Shown: positions 24,250-37,539 of the stretch, one piece after another
Numbering within the stretch: the stretch's first letter is position 1
Layout: each line of letters begins with the position of its first letter
Assembly (NCBI GenBank): GCA_002914805.1
Contig: JXTB01000052.1
Span: forward strand, 332,328-396,327
DNA length: 64,000 bases
Source: Parasponia andersonii
Lineage: Eukaryota; Streptophyta; Magnoliopsida; Rosales; Cannabaceae
Direction: 5' to 3'
The notes under the pieces: generated by a model
Database searches by the model: none
What the model saw: only the letters and a program-made list of their open reading frames with translations
Told to the model about the DNA's origin: nothing
Translations under genes and position numbers: made by a program

Positions 24250-27200
24250 ATACAAAGTTCGAAGAACAACCTCAAGCTGAAAATTAAATAAATGAGGATA
24301 TTTTTCGTACGTTTCTATCTCAAGCTTCCAAGTAGATTTGTCTTTCTTGTGATGTTGTCAGAGAACCTTGACAAGCGGTATCTCTCTTTTTCGAAGCACT
24401 TTGAGCTCTCTTCCCAATATTCAAATGGGTTGTTCTTCATATGTTACATCTTCTTGTAATGACATTTCTCCATACTGGATGACATGCGATGGGTCAGACA
24501 CATACTTTCTGAGCATTGAGACATGAAAGACATTATGCACTCGGCCCAATTGCGGAGGCAAATCTAAGCGACATGCTACTGGCCCAATTCTAGCAATAAT
24601 CTCAAATGGTCCAATATTCTTTAGAGCTAATTTGCCTTTTAGTCTGAATCTAGTGATCCCACACCTTGGCATAACTTTCAAGAATTGTTGATCACAAACT
24701 TCGAACTCTATTTTGCGTCTCTTTGGATTTGCGTAGCTTTGTTGATGACTTTGCATAACCTTGAGTCTTTCTCGAATCTTGGAAATTTTCTCAGTAGTTT
24801 CTTGTATCAATTCTAGCACAAGAGTAACAGGCTCCTCTGCATCAGCCCAATACAAGGGTGATCTACATGGTCTCCTATATAATACCTCATATGGAGCCAT
24901 GCCAAGACTGGCTTGGTAGCAGTTATTGTAAGTAAACTCCACCAATGACAGGTGATCATCCAACTTCCACAAAAATCGAGTATACAAGAGCGAAACATGT
25001 CCTCTAGAATCTTAATAGTCCTCTTAGATTAGCCATCTGTCTGAAGATGATGAGCTGTACTGAGATTTAGTTCTGTCCCCAAAGCTCTCTGTAAAGCTCT
25101 CTAAAACTTTGATGTAAACCTTGGATCTCTGTCAGAAACTATGTTTGATGGTGTTGGTTTATTGACCTAACACTTAGGAAAATCATGCATGCATGCAGAT
25201 ATAGAAAATACATGATCATATCATGAATGCAGTGGAAAAATTAGCAGATTTAGGTTTAAATTTTTTACATAAAAATAGTTTTCATTACCATATAACACAC
25301 ATGCATCATATACAGGATCATGTACAACATAAATCAAATCTAGATACAAAACCCTAGAGATAAGATTAGGGATTACCTCTTATAGCATGTTCCTCCTTGA
25401 TCTCCTTCTTGATAGTGATCAAACCTCCAACCCTAGATCTTCTTGTCTATGCTCTTGCTCTTGATTGATGAGGCGAGTGGGCACCGAGTCAAAACTTTCA
25501 TTGGAGAACGATCAAGAACACCTTTTTTAATTCTATGGAACACCAGGACGTGAGAAGGGATTGTGAGATAGTAGGAAACTCTTTCTCTCTTCTCTTTCTC
25601 AGTCTTGGCCGATTTTTCTCCCTCTCTCTCTGTGTCTATGCGTGTGACTCTATTAGAGTTACTGTGTAGTTTTTTCTCTCATATATCTTATATATATGGG
25701 ACAAAAAACTACTAACCTTAGTCCAATTAGGATTGGGCTTGTTATCGAATTTTGGCTTTGGTGTATTTTTATAAATATGTCCAACTCATGAAACTTATTT
25801 ATAAAAATACCAACTTCTGTGTAGAATCATTATTTTATACAGTTTCATGAAACTAATTTCATAAATACCACCAACCAATTAATGAGCTTAATTGAGCTAG
25901 ACAATGGACTTAATGGATCCAAATAATCTAAGCTCCAATAATATGATAAATACATAATAACTCTTATTATGGTATTTATATAAATATTATTAGAAAATGG
26001 ACACTCCACTAAAGGCCCAATACTGCACTCTTAGATTAAATGTCATGCCTTTTATAGAGATTTAATCAACTAATCTTGATTAACCGATCCATCTAGCATA
26101 TTCTATACCACATATAGAATCCCTATACAATGCCATAGTTGGATAGGTGAAATTACCATAATACCCCTCCAACACGTATTTACCTTTAAGTTACCATCTT
26201 TCTATCAAGGAATAATGTTGTCGATAATTTTGTTCTCAATGGCCATTTAGACAAAATTATCAACCAATTCACAAAGTGAATACTAAGATCTTAGATTTAA
26301 TTATTCCGTGAATCTTGAAAGAACCTAAAGTGGTATTAATGTATAGTGTCCTTAACTATTTGGTATTCCCATCAATTCATAAGCCATAACCTCCAATATG
26401 CCAGAGTTCACCTCTAATTTCATAGAGGTTAGTCTTTTAACAAATCAAAAGACTATAACCTATGAAAGCAAGTCCAATCGAATATCAAGGATTAAGATCT
26501 ATATGCTAAGAGCTAGTTTATGATAATATAAGAATTGAGTTACGATACTCCAATTTTTTATATTACCTGGTCCAGTTTAATACACATAACTTGTTTATGT
26601 TGTATTAGTGTTTCTATCAGAAGTCAGATACTTCAATGATTTGAGACACATCATTCCCATTAAGATAGACAAATACTACAACCTATAGTAAATAAAGTAT
26701 TCCATCTTTATTTACAGATTATAAACAACTTCATTTAGACTTAGATAAAGAAACAAGTCTCCCTATAATTAACACTTAATCATGTTTGTTTCTTTATACA
26801 CATATAAAGTCATGGAAACTTTTTCAGATGAATAAACTATTCAACTAAGATAGTTTAATCTAGCAAATATTATAATTTCATATAAGAGAAAGTTATTTAT
26901 ACTCAAAAAGGTAAAATTGAAAATATGCTTTTTAGGGCAATAATCCCAATAGATGGAACCCCATGCAAATGGATAATGTTATCAATGTAGAGATGACTAA
27001 GCTTGTTGAGCGAAAAATCAGATCTAATCAGTACGAAATGAGCAGCTTTCGCCATCCGATCAATAATCATCCAAATTGTGTTGTTTTTTCTCTGAGTTGT
27101 TGGCAAACCCATCACAAAGTCTATTGTGATCTTATCTCATTTCCACTTCGGTATAGGCAAAGGTTGTAGCAGTCCAGCTGGTCTCTGGTGTTCTACCTTG

Positions 27201-29430
27201 ACTTGCTGATAAGTCATGCATTTAACCACAAAAATAGCTATATCACGCTTCATACCTTTCCACAAGTATTGTCTTTTCAGATCATGGTACATTTTTATGC
27301 TACCAGGATATACCACAAACTTGAACTTATGAGCCTCAGTGAGAATGGTCTCTCTGAGGTGAGGATCATTAGTTACAACTAGCTTTCCTCTGAAAAGTAC
27401 AAATCCTTCTCTGTTTGTACTCCAACATTCTGATTGTTCACCATTTTTGAGTTGATTCCAAATTATTCTTAACTCTTGATCTTGCCATTGACTTTTTTGT
27501 ACAGTCTGAAGAAGTGCTGGTATAGCTAAAATATTATTGAGATAAGCAGTATTGCCAGACTCGAAGTACTGCAAATCGTACTCACCAATTGCCACTAAGC
27601 TCTTCTATTCCTGAAAAATAAGTGCAGCTAAGATACCATGAGGTTTTCGACTCAAGGTATCAGCTACAACATTAGCTTTCCCAGGATGGTATTACAGTTC
27701 GAAATCATAATCTTCCATGTATTCAACCCAACTACATTGGCTCAAGTTCAAATCACTCTGAGTGAAAAGATACTTCATACTCTTATGATCAGAGAACACA
27801 TCAAACTTCACACCATACTGATAACATCTCTAAATCTTGAGAGCGAAAATCATCGTTACAAGTTCTAGGTCATGAGTGGGATAATTCTTCTTATATCACT
27901 TCAACATAGGCCATTACTTTTCCATTCTGCATCAGGATAGATCCCAAACTAGAACTTGAAGCATCAGTGTACACAACATAAGGTTTATTACTGTTAGGAA
28001 CAATAAGAATAGGTCCTGACGTTAATTTCTTCTTTAGTTCTATAAAGGCTTCATCACAATCATTATCCCAAGTGAACTTGATATCTTTTCTTGTTAATTT
28101 GGTCAAACACAAGGCAATTCTCGAGAAATTCTCCACAAAATGACGATAGTAGCCCGTTAAACTAAGGAAACTTCTAATCTCAGTTATATTCTCCAGCCTT
28201 TCCACTTTAGAACAGATTTAATCTTATTAGAATCGAGTGAAATACCCTCTTGAGAAATCACATGCCCCAAGAATTTTACATCTGTCATCCAGAAATCATA
28301 TTTAGATCTTTTAGCATACAATTGATGATCTCTCTAAATTTGTAGTATAGTCCTCAAATGTTCAGTATGCTTTTCTCGAGTCTTTGAGTATATCAAGATG
28401 TCGGCAATGAGGACAACCACAAATCGATCCAGATAAGGTCTGAAAATTCTGTTCATGAGATCCATGAAGGCTGCAGGAGCATTAATTAGATCAAACGGCA
28501 TAACCAGGAACTCAAAGTGGTCATAATGAGTCCTGAACATGGTCTTCAATATATCTTGTTCTCGAATCTTCAACTGGTGATAACTCGATCTAAGATCAAT
28601 TTTGGAAAAGAATTTAAATCCATCCAGTTGATCGAATAACTCATCAATCCTCGGCAGAGGATACTTGTTCTTTACAGTAATTTTATTCAATCGTTTGTAG
28701 TCAACACAGAGTCTAAGCGTATCATCAGCTTTCTTGGTAAACAACACAGGTACACCCTATGGAGAAGTATTGTTCTTGATGAATTCCTTTGACAAAAGAT
28801 CATCCAACTGACTTCTCAACTTAGTCATTTTTGCAGGAGCCATGTGGTAGACTGGAATAGAAATTGGCTGGGCTCCGAGAATCAAATCAATACAGAACTC
28901 AACCTTCCTATCAGGTGGTAGCCCCGATAAATCCTTCAGAAAATATCTAGAAACTTGTTAACCACTGATACCCAAGGGTGTTGATCGTCAATCCCTACAT
29001 TACTACTAATGGCAAACAGATTCCTATAATATTCAAGTTTCTTCTTTCCACCCATGCATGTTTTCAAAATAAGACTTGGTCTCAAAGGATTCAATCGAGC
29101 TTGATAAACAACAAGACATCCATCCTCAAGCAAAAGAGTAACTCTCTTTTTGAAACAATCAATGTTGGCTCGATATTTTGATAACTAGTCCATACCGAGA
29201 ATCACATCAAATTATTACGTAGGCAATACAATCAAATCAGCCAATAATTCTTCACAATTAATCACAATTAGATAATCTCGACACACAGTGGAAACATCAA
29301 TTATTCCACCTATTGGTGTTCCTAAAGGCAAAATAGGATCTAATATAGAACATTCTGTATAATTATGCCAAAGTGTCAGTGAGACAATGATGCTGAATTT
29401 TTTTAAAATACTTATTTTTATTTTCATTTT
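24250..29430 (-). pseudogene. Gypsy (Tekay-like) pol remnant, minus strand
   Basis: Family landmarks include reverse transcriptase [22 protein letters not shown] and [15 protein letters not shown], an RNase H piece PYVVYTDASSSSLG, an integrase zinc region with C-x2-C near 27200, an integrase core GLPTTQRKNNTIWMIIDRMAKAAHF, and the C-terminal GPFEIIARIGPVACRLDLP and HNVFHVSMLRKYVSDPSHVI. The last stretch is typical of the integrase end that leads into a chromodomain in Tekay elements. The copy is broken and also interrupted by the 25152-26951 solo LTR. Confidence 0.9.
25147..26956 (-). mobile_element. Solo Copia LTR inside the Tekay-like element, target duplication GATGG
   Basis: The LTR runs 25152-26951 (TGTTGGTTTATTGACC ... 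AATAATCCCAATA) between perfect GATGG repeats at 25147-25151 and 26952-26956. It is related to, but clearly diverged from, the 1.65-kb LTRs of the 6800-16377 element: both share the TG(T/G)TGG...TTATT start, accctccaacacg/cccctctagtac words and an ATT(A)TCC-type end. Minus orientation is inferred from that similarity. No internal region remains. Confidence 0.9.
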
Positions 29431-29509
29431 TTGAAAACTAGTTATAATCTAATCGAATAGTGCCATATTCTAGGAAAATAAATAAACCTACTCTGATATC
29501 AAAATTTTC

Positions 29510-31651
29510 TATCACAACCCAAACCCTAGGCTAGTGGCAGAAAATAAATTTCACAAGTAGAAATTCAAAGGTTTTTTTTTTAATTATAAAATAATTTTAA
29601 TATTAAAATTCTCACAATTTTGTGATCACTATTAGACGTAGATCATTAATAAAATTTATTTAAACAAACTAAGCATCATCATCAGTAGTCTCACAATCTA
29701 GCATACTAATTATACAGACTGAGTCTGTGAAACGGACCCTTAAGTAGTTTATTACAAACCAAGATAAATATACAAAAATATCTTACAAAGTTACCAGTTT
29801 CTAACTTGGTAACTAGCTCTTCCCTAAACTACTCCTGGATCTCTAAAATCACACCGAGCACTACCTGAGGGGGAAAAGTAAGGGATGAGCATTCATATAT
29901 TCAGTAGGAATTCAATTACCTTTGGATGGATGCAATTTCTCAAACCTACATGGTTAGTTCCTTTAAATCCATTTACAAATCAAGTTTATAAATTCATGGT
30001 ATCCAGAATAATCATATATTCAAAATCAAAACCAAAAACACATTGTTATTGTACATATCATATATTAACAAGAATATAAGTGAGCTTTCATCTTCCCATC
30101 ATGGTCCTGTAATACCTCTGTAACAGAGGTACCCAGCATCCTGAAACTGCCCATAGGTGTATGAGTAAAAATCTGTGTAGGGGCCTAGGTCTCTTACCTA
30201 GCACTGTAGCAAATCGTCAGCGATCTAAATATACCACGATGCTATTATAGAACTCAAGTGTGTGATTCTATGGTATGTATAATGTGTAATAGTATACAAC
30301 AACCGTGCCTCCAATAAACAAACCATGCTTTAAAACTCAACTTGGCATTATTTTAGGATTTACTATATATGGGCAGCACACCGCTGTTTTACCCCATAGT
30401 CACAATACAAAAATATGTATAAAATCCATACAGTCCAATCCTAGCAATTTCATAAACTACCGTAAAATCACGATTTTTCATAAATAAATTTTAATGCAAT
30501 TAAAATCCGAAATAATATAAAAGTCATGTAATCGAACCTCTACCTCGATATGGTAGTAATACTAGGCCAATGACACTCGAACAATCCCCCCTTAGTCGCT
30601 CAGGTGCTTAAACGACAATTTCTAATTCCCGATAAGTCCACTTTAAAATGTGACTTTTCAACCGGAGCTTCAAACATAGAAACGGAGGTTACCATGAAAT
30701 TCAAAGTACCCAAAAATGCTAAATTAGATATATACTTTGTCAAAAACGGGTCCCGTTACGGGACCATACCATGACACGTAATACGGTGTAATTTTGTGCC
30801 ACAAAATTGTAATTTTTATTTCTCAACGAAACATAGTGGTATTTTATATCAAAATTCAAGTTTCAATCTCACTAAGTCCAAATTCTAAGTCAGAACTCAG
30901 TTTCGAGGTCTCTAGCATCAATTAAGCCGAAAAATCCGAGAATTACATAAATACAACCTTTTGAAAATAATTAGAAAAATATCTTTTTTTTCTAATTACT
31001 GTTTATCGCACTTACTATTACCCTTTTACTTTTACTAACTGTAATTATTCATGATTTTTAACCCTCTTTCATCTCATATATTTTTCTCAGGTAAATAAAT
31101 CATGTAACCAAATTAATTATGTAAATATCACTTTTTACATAGTTAGTAAAAATGGTAAAAACTTACCGGATATGAATTTTGATAAGTAACCAGTTGGAGC
31201 TAGTCAACGAGGATGAGACGAGATTCTACTTACCAGAGGTGTCGAAAACGGAGGTCGAACAATGATCCCGTGGCCAGAAAACTTCGCTAGAAGCGGAATC
31301 TTTATGGGGCCGTTGTGGCTTTGTCCGACGTAGAAACGAGGCAAGACTGATGATGTTGGCTTCGTTTTGAAAGCTCTTCGATGCGGGCTGTGTATGGGCC
31401 CAGGCAAGTGGCGTGTCATTGTAGTGGAGCTCAGAAAGAAACTATTCATTTCTCTCGTTTTCTCTCTTCCAAGCCCCTCACATAGAGAATTTGAGAGTTT
31501 TTAGAGATTTATAAGCAAAAAAATGGGTACTGTAGCAAATTAATAAAATATTCAGAGATTTTTAATATTTTATTCCAAAAATTACTTATTTACAATTTTA
31601 CCATTGGGTGCAAAAAGTCCATTTTAACCTTTAAAAGTTTCAGATTTTACA
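29510..31651 (-). repeat. 5' LTR (right) of the Tekay-like element
   Basis: 2142 bp partner of 22089-24212. The primer-site-like TGATATCAGAG lies just inside it on the minus strand. Repeated blocks include the tgagcattca...attcaattacc segment (29887-29922) and stem 30114-30130. Confidence 0.95.
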
Positions 31652-31656
31652 CCTCC

Positions 31657-32366
31657 CCTTATTTTTGGCTTAGTCTCTTTATCTTCATCTTCTTGCTTGC
31701 ATCTTATCAATTACCACTAATATTATTGTCTCATTTATATACTCTTGTAAGAGCTTCTCGCTATGTATGTGTCTCTTTAACAAGAGAATTTTTGTCAAAT
31801 TTGCTTTCATATATTCAAAAACTGATTTTTGTCTATTGTGCTGAAATTCTCTACATATAGTGACATGATATTCTCGTTTTCTGGTGCAGGTGATAGCACT
31901 TAATGAAAGTGATTTTCTTCAACAGGATAATATTTTGAAGATTTTACGTTGTTAATGTGCTATTGGAACTTTCATAGCATGAATAAAATGATTCTCTTAG
32001 TATATGCTTCTTATCAAGAGTTTACGATTGTGAGTTTTTGAAAATTAATGTGCATTAGAGAAGCTAACTCGAAGAAGAATAACAAACTGAGATCAAGACT
32101 ATCTGTAGCTCTAGAATTGTGACAAATTTGTATACACAAAAGTTGTATAGTTCATGATTGTTAAATAAAGTTTCTTTATTTATTTTCTACAAATTAATTT
32201 TCAATGTTCATATCTTGTAGTAAATTTTTTATTTATAATTTTTTTTAAAAAGCTATACAAGCTCAGTTATTTTTTTTTAATAATATTATTTATTTATCCT
32301 TAACTCTTTTCGTTAAAAGTAATCATAACTTTAACAATCCTATAAAACAAAAAAAAAATAAAAATC
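31657..32366. other. Middle segment of the inner CACTA-like element, with a candidate captured exon
   Basis: It carries no transposon domain. At 31879-31889 a pyrimidine tract ends tttctggtgcag, a good plant 3' splice site. It is followed by an open frame 31890-31955 (V-I-A-L-N-E-S-D-F-L-Q-Q-D-N-I-L-K-I-L-R-C, then TAA). That looks like the last coding exon of a host gene fragment, followed by a 3'-UTR-like AT-rich tail. I do not recognise the protein. Confidence 0.35.
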
Positions 32367-32429
32367 AAACGTATACTGATTTTTCTTTTTGAGGAAAAGA
32401 GCCCGCGAAGTAGGCAAACAAAACATTAC

Positions 32430-35400
32430 TTCAAGTCGTCAGTAACATCGGAGGAAATGAAAATGGGGCAACAATCACTTCAGAACATATCCCTAGATAA
32501 AGAGAAAGCTGACACGGCTAATTTATGTGCCACCATATTCCCAACTTTAGGAACAAAATAACATTGGACACAATTAAACTGAGAAAGCAAAGGAATAACA
32601 TCAAAAATTAATAAGCCATTATCCGCAAAAGAAAATCTGTGTTGGAGACTTTGAATAACCTATAGTGCATCACTCCCCACCATGTCAATCTGAAAATTGT
32701 GACGAAGAGCAAAGAAATGTACTTTTTTCATGGCAAGCAATTCACAGTTTTCCACCGAGAGAGACCTTCTTATTGGTTTTGAAAAATAGGCGAGAACCTT
32801 GCCCTCTAAGTCTCGAATTACACTACCTATCCTGTCTTAACCAACCCCTTTCCTAACTGCTGCATCGGTGTTGCTTCAGGGAACTCATCGGCAGTTTAGT
32901 CCAGCAAGCATTACGAGCTAATATAGAAACTAGTTGTCTCGCATTATCGGAACATTTATGAAAAGAAAGTAGCAAACCTAGCATACCTTCAACAATCATA
33001 GAAGCCCTCCTAGGAGCCTCCCCATGAAAGACTCTATTGTGCTCGAACTAGACTGTCCATAAGATCATCAAAAAATTCTCAAACAATATTCGATCCAGTT
33101 TGGAAAAAACAAATAAGACAATATCCTGAGTTGATAACTGGATGACCTGTTTTAATTTTCCCCATAAACCTGATTATTTCCAAATCTCCTTACTATTAGG
33201 GCACGAGAATAGAGCATGTGATAAAGACTCGAAAGAAGCAGAGCATCAAGTACAACACAGGTCAATATTTATTTTTTGCTACAATAAACTTTCCACAAAG
33301 GTAAAGCATGATGTTAGAGTTCGTGACTCGAATTCCATTTACTCTGGCCCGAAAACTTCGCAGTGCGACATATGTGACATTTTTATAATTGGAAAAAATT
33401 TTGAGGTCTGTGGTGGAAGCAGAGGGATCTGTTTTATTAGACCGTTTTGTCTGTACAGTTTTCGTCCGCACACATATGTATTTTAAGATTTTTGAGATTA
33501 TATATATTTTCACCTTGGTCGTGTAAAAATCTACCTTCTGTACCTTACTTTTCGACATAGTGAAATTTTCTCTTCTGTCAATGATTTTTCCTGATTAGGG
33601 TTTTCCACTTAAATCTGTGTGTTCTTGTTTTTCATCTTTTTTTTTTGTCAATTATTGTTTGGTAATTCTTAACACATGATAATAAACATGCTAAAGAAAA
33701 ACACGAACCTTCGGGGAACTGCCAACTTCCATATCAATTTCCACCATTGCTTCAAACCTTTATCTGAGCAAGTACCAATGCTAGTTAGACAGTCCTACAG
33801 TAAAAGATTATAAGCAGATCGTATCGAGTAGGAACCATTTCATACATAATGCCAAATAACTTTTTCCTCCCTCTCTACTTGAACAATGGGAATAAACTGA
33901 ATTATTTCAGCATCTCAAGGAGTAAAATTCCTCTTAATTTTAACATTATCCCATACTCTTGGCGGAATAATAGGATCACTAACATATTCCATCTCTTCCG
34001 CTCTTAAAAGATACTAGATGCGACAATCAAGGATCCTCCATAATACGAACCATATGCCCATCTCTAATCCGCTAACGCATCCCTTTCAAAATAACCTCAC
34101 GACCCCATAAAAACTTTTTCCACAAATAAGAGGGACAAGGTTTATCATGAGCTCGTAAGAAACTATCATAAGGAAAATGTTTCTCCTCAAGAATTCAGCC
34201 TACCAACAAAGAAGGCTTCTGAATAAGTTTCCAAGCTTGCTTTGCCACTAAGCTTGATTAAAGAAATAGAGGTCCCGAAATCCCAATCCGCCAAGGCCTT
34301 TTAGAAGACACACCTATTCCAGACAAACCCAATCTATTTTCTTCTTTTCGTTCAAGCTACCCCACCAAAATTACAATAGGTTTGACTTCAATTCATTGCC
34401 AAGAGAGATAGGTAATTTGAAAATGCTCATCACATAGCTTGGAATCGCTTGAGCCCACTTCCAGACTTTATCTTTAATCATCACAAAGTTTCACCACTTA
34501 CTCTGGCCAACAATCGAAGGAAGGCCCAAATAAGACTCATGTGAATGAACCTAAGAAATTCCCAAATACCCCTTCAGATTTGTCTACCATTCTCCCTAAT
34601 ACAAGGACTGAAAATAATAGCAGACTTTTCAAAATTTATTTTCTGTCCTGATAAACCTTTAAAATATCTATGATCACTTGGCAGTCTTTCCTTGATGCAC
34701 AAGATAAAAGAATAGAATCATCAGTAACAAGTAAATGGTTTACCTTTGGACCCGATTCTGAGCACTTTAAACCCAAAAGTTTTTCATATGCTTGTGCTTT
34801 AATGAAAAAGAGGACAATCCTTTAGCGCACAAAACAAATAGATAGGGTGACAACGAATATCTCTGATGCAAGCCATGGGAGGGAATAACATGGCTTCTAG
34901 TTGTACTATTGATACAAAAAGAGAATTCAAATATTGAGATGCATTCAAAAATCAAACGAGTTTATTTCTCCAAAATACCTATTCTTTTCATAACTGTAAT
35001 AACAAAGTTCCATTCAACTCTATCGTAAGCCTTGTTCATATCCACTTTAACCATCATAAAACCCTTTTATTTCTTCTTTTGCCTTGCCAAGGAGTGGTAA
35101 TTCAAATGCCTCAATCACATTATCTGAAATTTGACGGCCCGAGACAAAAGCATTCTAAAATTCTGAAATAAGGCTGGGTAGGACTGATTTCAAGTAATTA
35201 GCTAGTGTTTTTGCAACAATTTTATACACAACGTTGCATAGACCAATGGGTCTATATTTAGCTACCACTTTTGGCGAATTCTTTTTTGGAATTAAGACAG
35301 TATAAGTCTTATTCATTGCACGAATAGACTTACCCTCATTTAAGACTCCCAAGCAGGCTCTTGTTACAGCCAGACTGACACCTCTCATTAGTTCTGAAAA

Positions 35401-36803
35401 AACACAACATGATAACCATTAAGCCCAGGAGCCTTATTAGGGCCCATCGAGAAAAAGGCATATTTAACTTTGTCAGCAATAAAATCTTGATCGATAATCC
35501 CCTTGTTTTGATCGGAAGGTCTGGCCGAAATACCTTCTGTGGCTACCTTTAAATCTCCTTCTGAAGGACAGGTAGAAGCAAAAATATTGCTAAAATAATC
35601 TTCCAAAATCAAGACAATACCATCCTTATCATTACACCACCCTCCATTAGCTTTCTGAAGTCGATTTATAGCATTCTTACATTTTTGCCTCGAAGCTTTT
35701 GCATGAAAATATTTAATATTTCGATCACCCGAATTCAGCTATTCCACTCAAGATCGTTACTTCCAATACTATTCTTCTAGATAAAGTAAAGCCCCAACTT
35801 CTCGTTTTAGTCTTTTAATCTCATTCATGACTCCTGGATGGTTTGACGGATCATAAAGACTGGAAAGCCTCTTCTGTTTTTTAGCTAGTCTAATCCGCCA
35901 ATTTCCAAACTTCTTGCAACTCCAATCCTGTAGCATGTTACCACACCCTTTCAAACAACTCAAATTCCTGTGAAACCCCCATCACCAACTTCTCTTATAG
36001 TACCCTCCCAAAAACTCCTAACCGCGTCCCCGAAATCGTCATCTCTTACCCAGAAAAGTTCCAATCGAAAATGTCTATCCCTCCCATTATATCTACGCTT
36101 CAAATTCTCGTCCAAAAATAAAACAATGACAAGGTGGTCACTACTAACCGAATCTAATTGGTTTACAACTGTAGTTGGGTGAAGACAATGCCAATCAATT
36201 GAGCAAACAAAACGATCTAACCTTTCTTAAACGTTTGCCAAACTATCTCTTTTACTGTTCCAAGTCACCATGGGTCTGACAAAACCAAGATCCGAAAGAC
36301 CGCACTTCGAGAGTGCTGACTGAAAATCCATTATTGCAGAAGGTTGACGAATACCACCACCCAAATATTCAGAGAGAGCTAGAATCTCAATAGAGTCTCC
36401 TCCTACCACCCAAGGAATATTGTATAGACTATGTAACCGACCAAGGTGCTTCCAAGAGAATCTTCTTTTATTGAGGTTTAGATTACCATGGAAGCCTGTA
36501 AGCCACCAATTATGACCATATTCTAAAACTAAAATTGCATCAATATGGCAAGGGGAAAAAGATTTAATAGTGATGTCCCATCCCTCCTTTCATAATAACA
36601 GAAGGCCACCACTTCTACCCCTACATTCAACTATAAAACAAAAAGGAAAGCCAGTTTGAAATTTAATATTCGTAGTCTAAGAACTAAAAGTTTTGTTTCG
36701 GACAAAAAAATTAAATCCGAGGAAACTCTACATAACACATGACGTTGAGTAGTTAATGTCTTAGGGTTCCGAGGCCCTGAACATTCCAACAAAGACAACT
36801 CAT
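32430..36803 (-). pseudogene. LINE ORF2: endonuclease, reverse transcriptase, RNase H (degenerate)
   Basis: ORF2 starts at Met 36803 with MSCLCWNVQGLGT, the N-terminus typical of plant L1 endonucleases (SWNCRGLGNPRT-like). An endonuclease segment VTWNSKRDS lies near 36240. The reverse transcriptase includes MGPNKAPGLNGYHVVFFQN (about 35400-35460) and LIPKKNSPKVVAKYRPIGLCNV (about 35250), and the catalytic site reads VTDDS near 34705 instead of the usual YADD/FADD. A zf-RVT region SHALFSCPNSKEIWK lies near 33190-33230. The C-terminal RNase H with PKVGNMVAHKLAVSAFSLS lies near 32500-32560. Stops and frame changes are scattered through it, so it is a pseudogene. The solo LTR 33312-33674 interrupts the zf-RVT region. 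Confidence 0.88.
33307..33679. mobile_element. Small solo Copia-type LTR in the LINE, target duplication CATGA
   Basis: 33312-33674 (363 bp) starts TGTTAGAGTTCG and ends ATTCTTAACA, a TGTTA...TAACA terminal inverted pair. Perfect CATGA repeats flank it at 33307-33311 and 33675-33679. LINE coding similarity stops and resumes exactly across it. Size and ends suit a short-LTR Copia family. The opposing open frames at 33142-33558 are artefacts of this insertion. Confidence 0.85.
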
Positions 36804-36839
36804 AGCTCCTAGCGGATCTGCTTAGCAGACTTCGCCAAT

Positions 36840-37539
36840 AACTCAGTTGATACTTCCTTCATACCACCTTTCATCCTTTTTCCTTTCCATCCTCAATCTC
36901 CATATCATCTAAAATTTTTCTCTTAGTACCCCACTTGGGCACATTTTTATTAGGACTAATACCAACACCTTTGGAAGTCACCCTCAAGCATGATTTTCCT
37001 CGAGATGGATGTTTCAAAAATCTAGCATGTTTCGGGCTAAGGAAAATACCAGATTTCCGTGGACTGTGTTTCTTGAAACTGCGTTTAGGACCTCATCTTG
37101 ATTTGCCCCCCATCAAGACCTCTTTCTTTTTTCCCGTAAAATTCTCTTAAAAATTTTTTCCCAATGCCATACTCTCTTCCTGTGTCATCATTGAAGTCTT
37201 CTCATTCTCAACTACCGACGCCTTCTCTACCCTTTCCTCAACCGCTATTCCACTACTCTCTTTCCCCCGTAAAAAAGCCTCATTACTATCTCCTTTAGTC
37301 ACTGCCTCTGCCTGCTTTCCTACTGACTTTATTGAAGTACCAATCGCTTGAACTGTTTCCATTGCTGCATTCAAAGTAATAACTTCTTTAATTGAATTAT
37401 CATCATCGCCGCATAAGAGCCCCATTACTTTCATCTTTAGTCACTGCCTCCGCCTGCTTTCCTACAAGCTTTATTGAAGTACCAATCGTATGAACTGTTT
37501 CCATCGTTGCATTTAGAGCAATATTTTCTTTAATCAAAT
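36840..37539 (-). pseudogene. LINE ORF1, 3' part
   Basis: The C-terminal part of the LINE ORF1 (gag-like) protein ends with a charged tail KRKILDDMEIEDGKEKG just before ORF2. A ~145-bp direct duplication lies inside it: ctttagtcactgcctc at about 37296 and again at about 37433, each followed by the same ~110-bp stretch. The Tat element inserted in the second copy. The stretch is acidic and Ser/Thr/Glu-rich, as is usual for this linker region. The gene resumes at 50941. Confidence 0.75.

Larger units (their letters stand above)
22084..31656 (-). mobile_element. Ty3/Gypsy Tekay-like element, minus strand, target duplication CCTCC
   Basis: The element is 22089-31651 with LTRs 22089-24212 and 29510-31651. 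CCTCC at 22084-22088 and 31652-31656 is a perfect target duplication. On the minus strand both LTRs start TGTAAAATC or TGTAAAATCTG, preceded at the 3' side by AAAGGGGAAAGG and the cgggacgaaattcc block that marks Tekay/Del chromoviruses. After the 5' LTR the minus strand reads TGATATCAGAG, close to the initiator-Met primer site. Parts: protease-like region about 29430-28940, reverse transcriptase 28747-28334, RNase H about 28205-27640, integrase about 27595-24430 (split by a solo Copia LTR), C-terminal chromodomain-like tail to about 24250. I did not recognise a gag. It is broken in many places. Confidence 0.93.

Noticed and set aside
33142-33558. Two opposed open frames of about 100 codons
   Set aside because: They cross the boundary of a 363-bp solo LTR inserted in the LINE; neither resembles a protein family.
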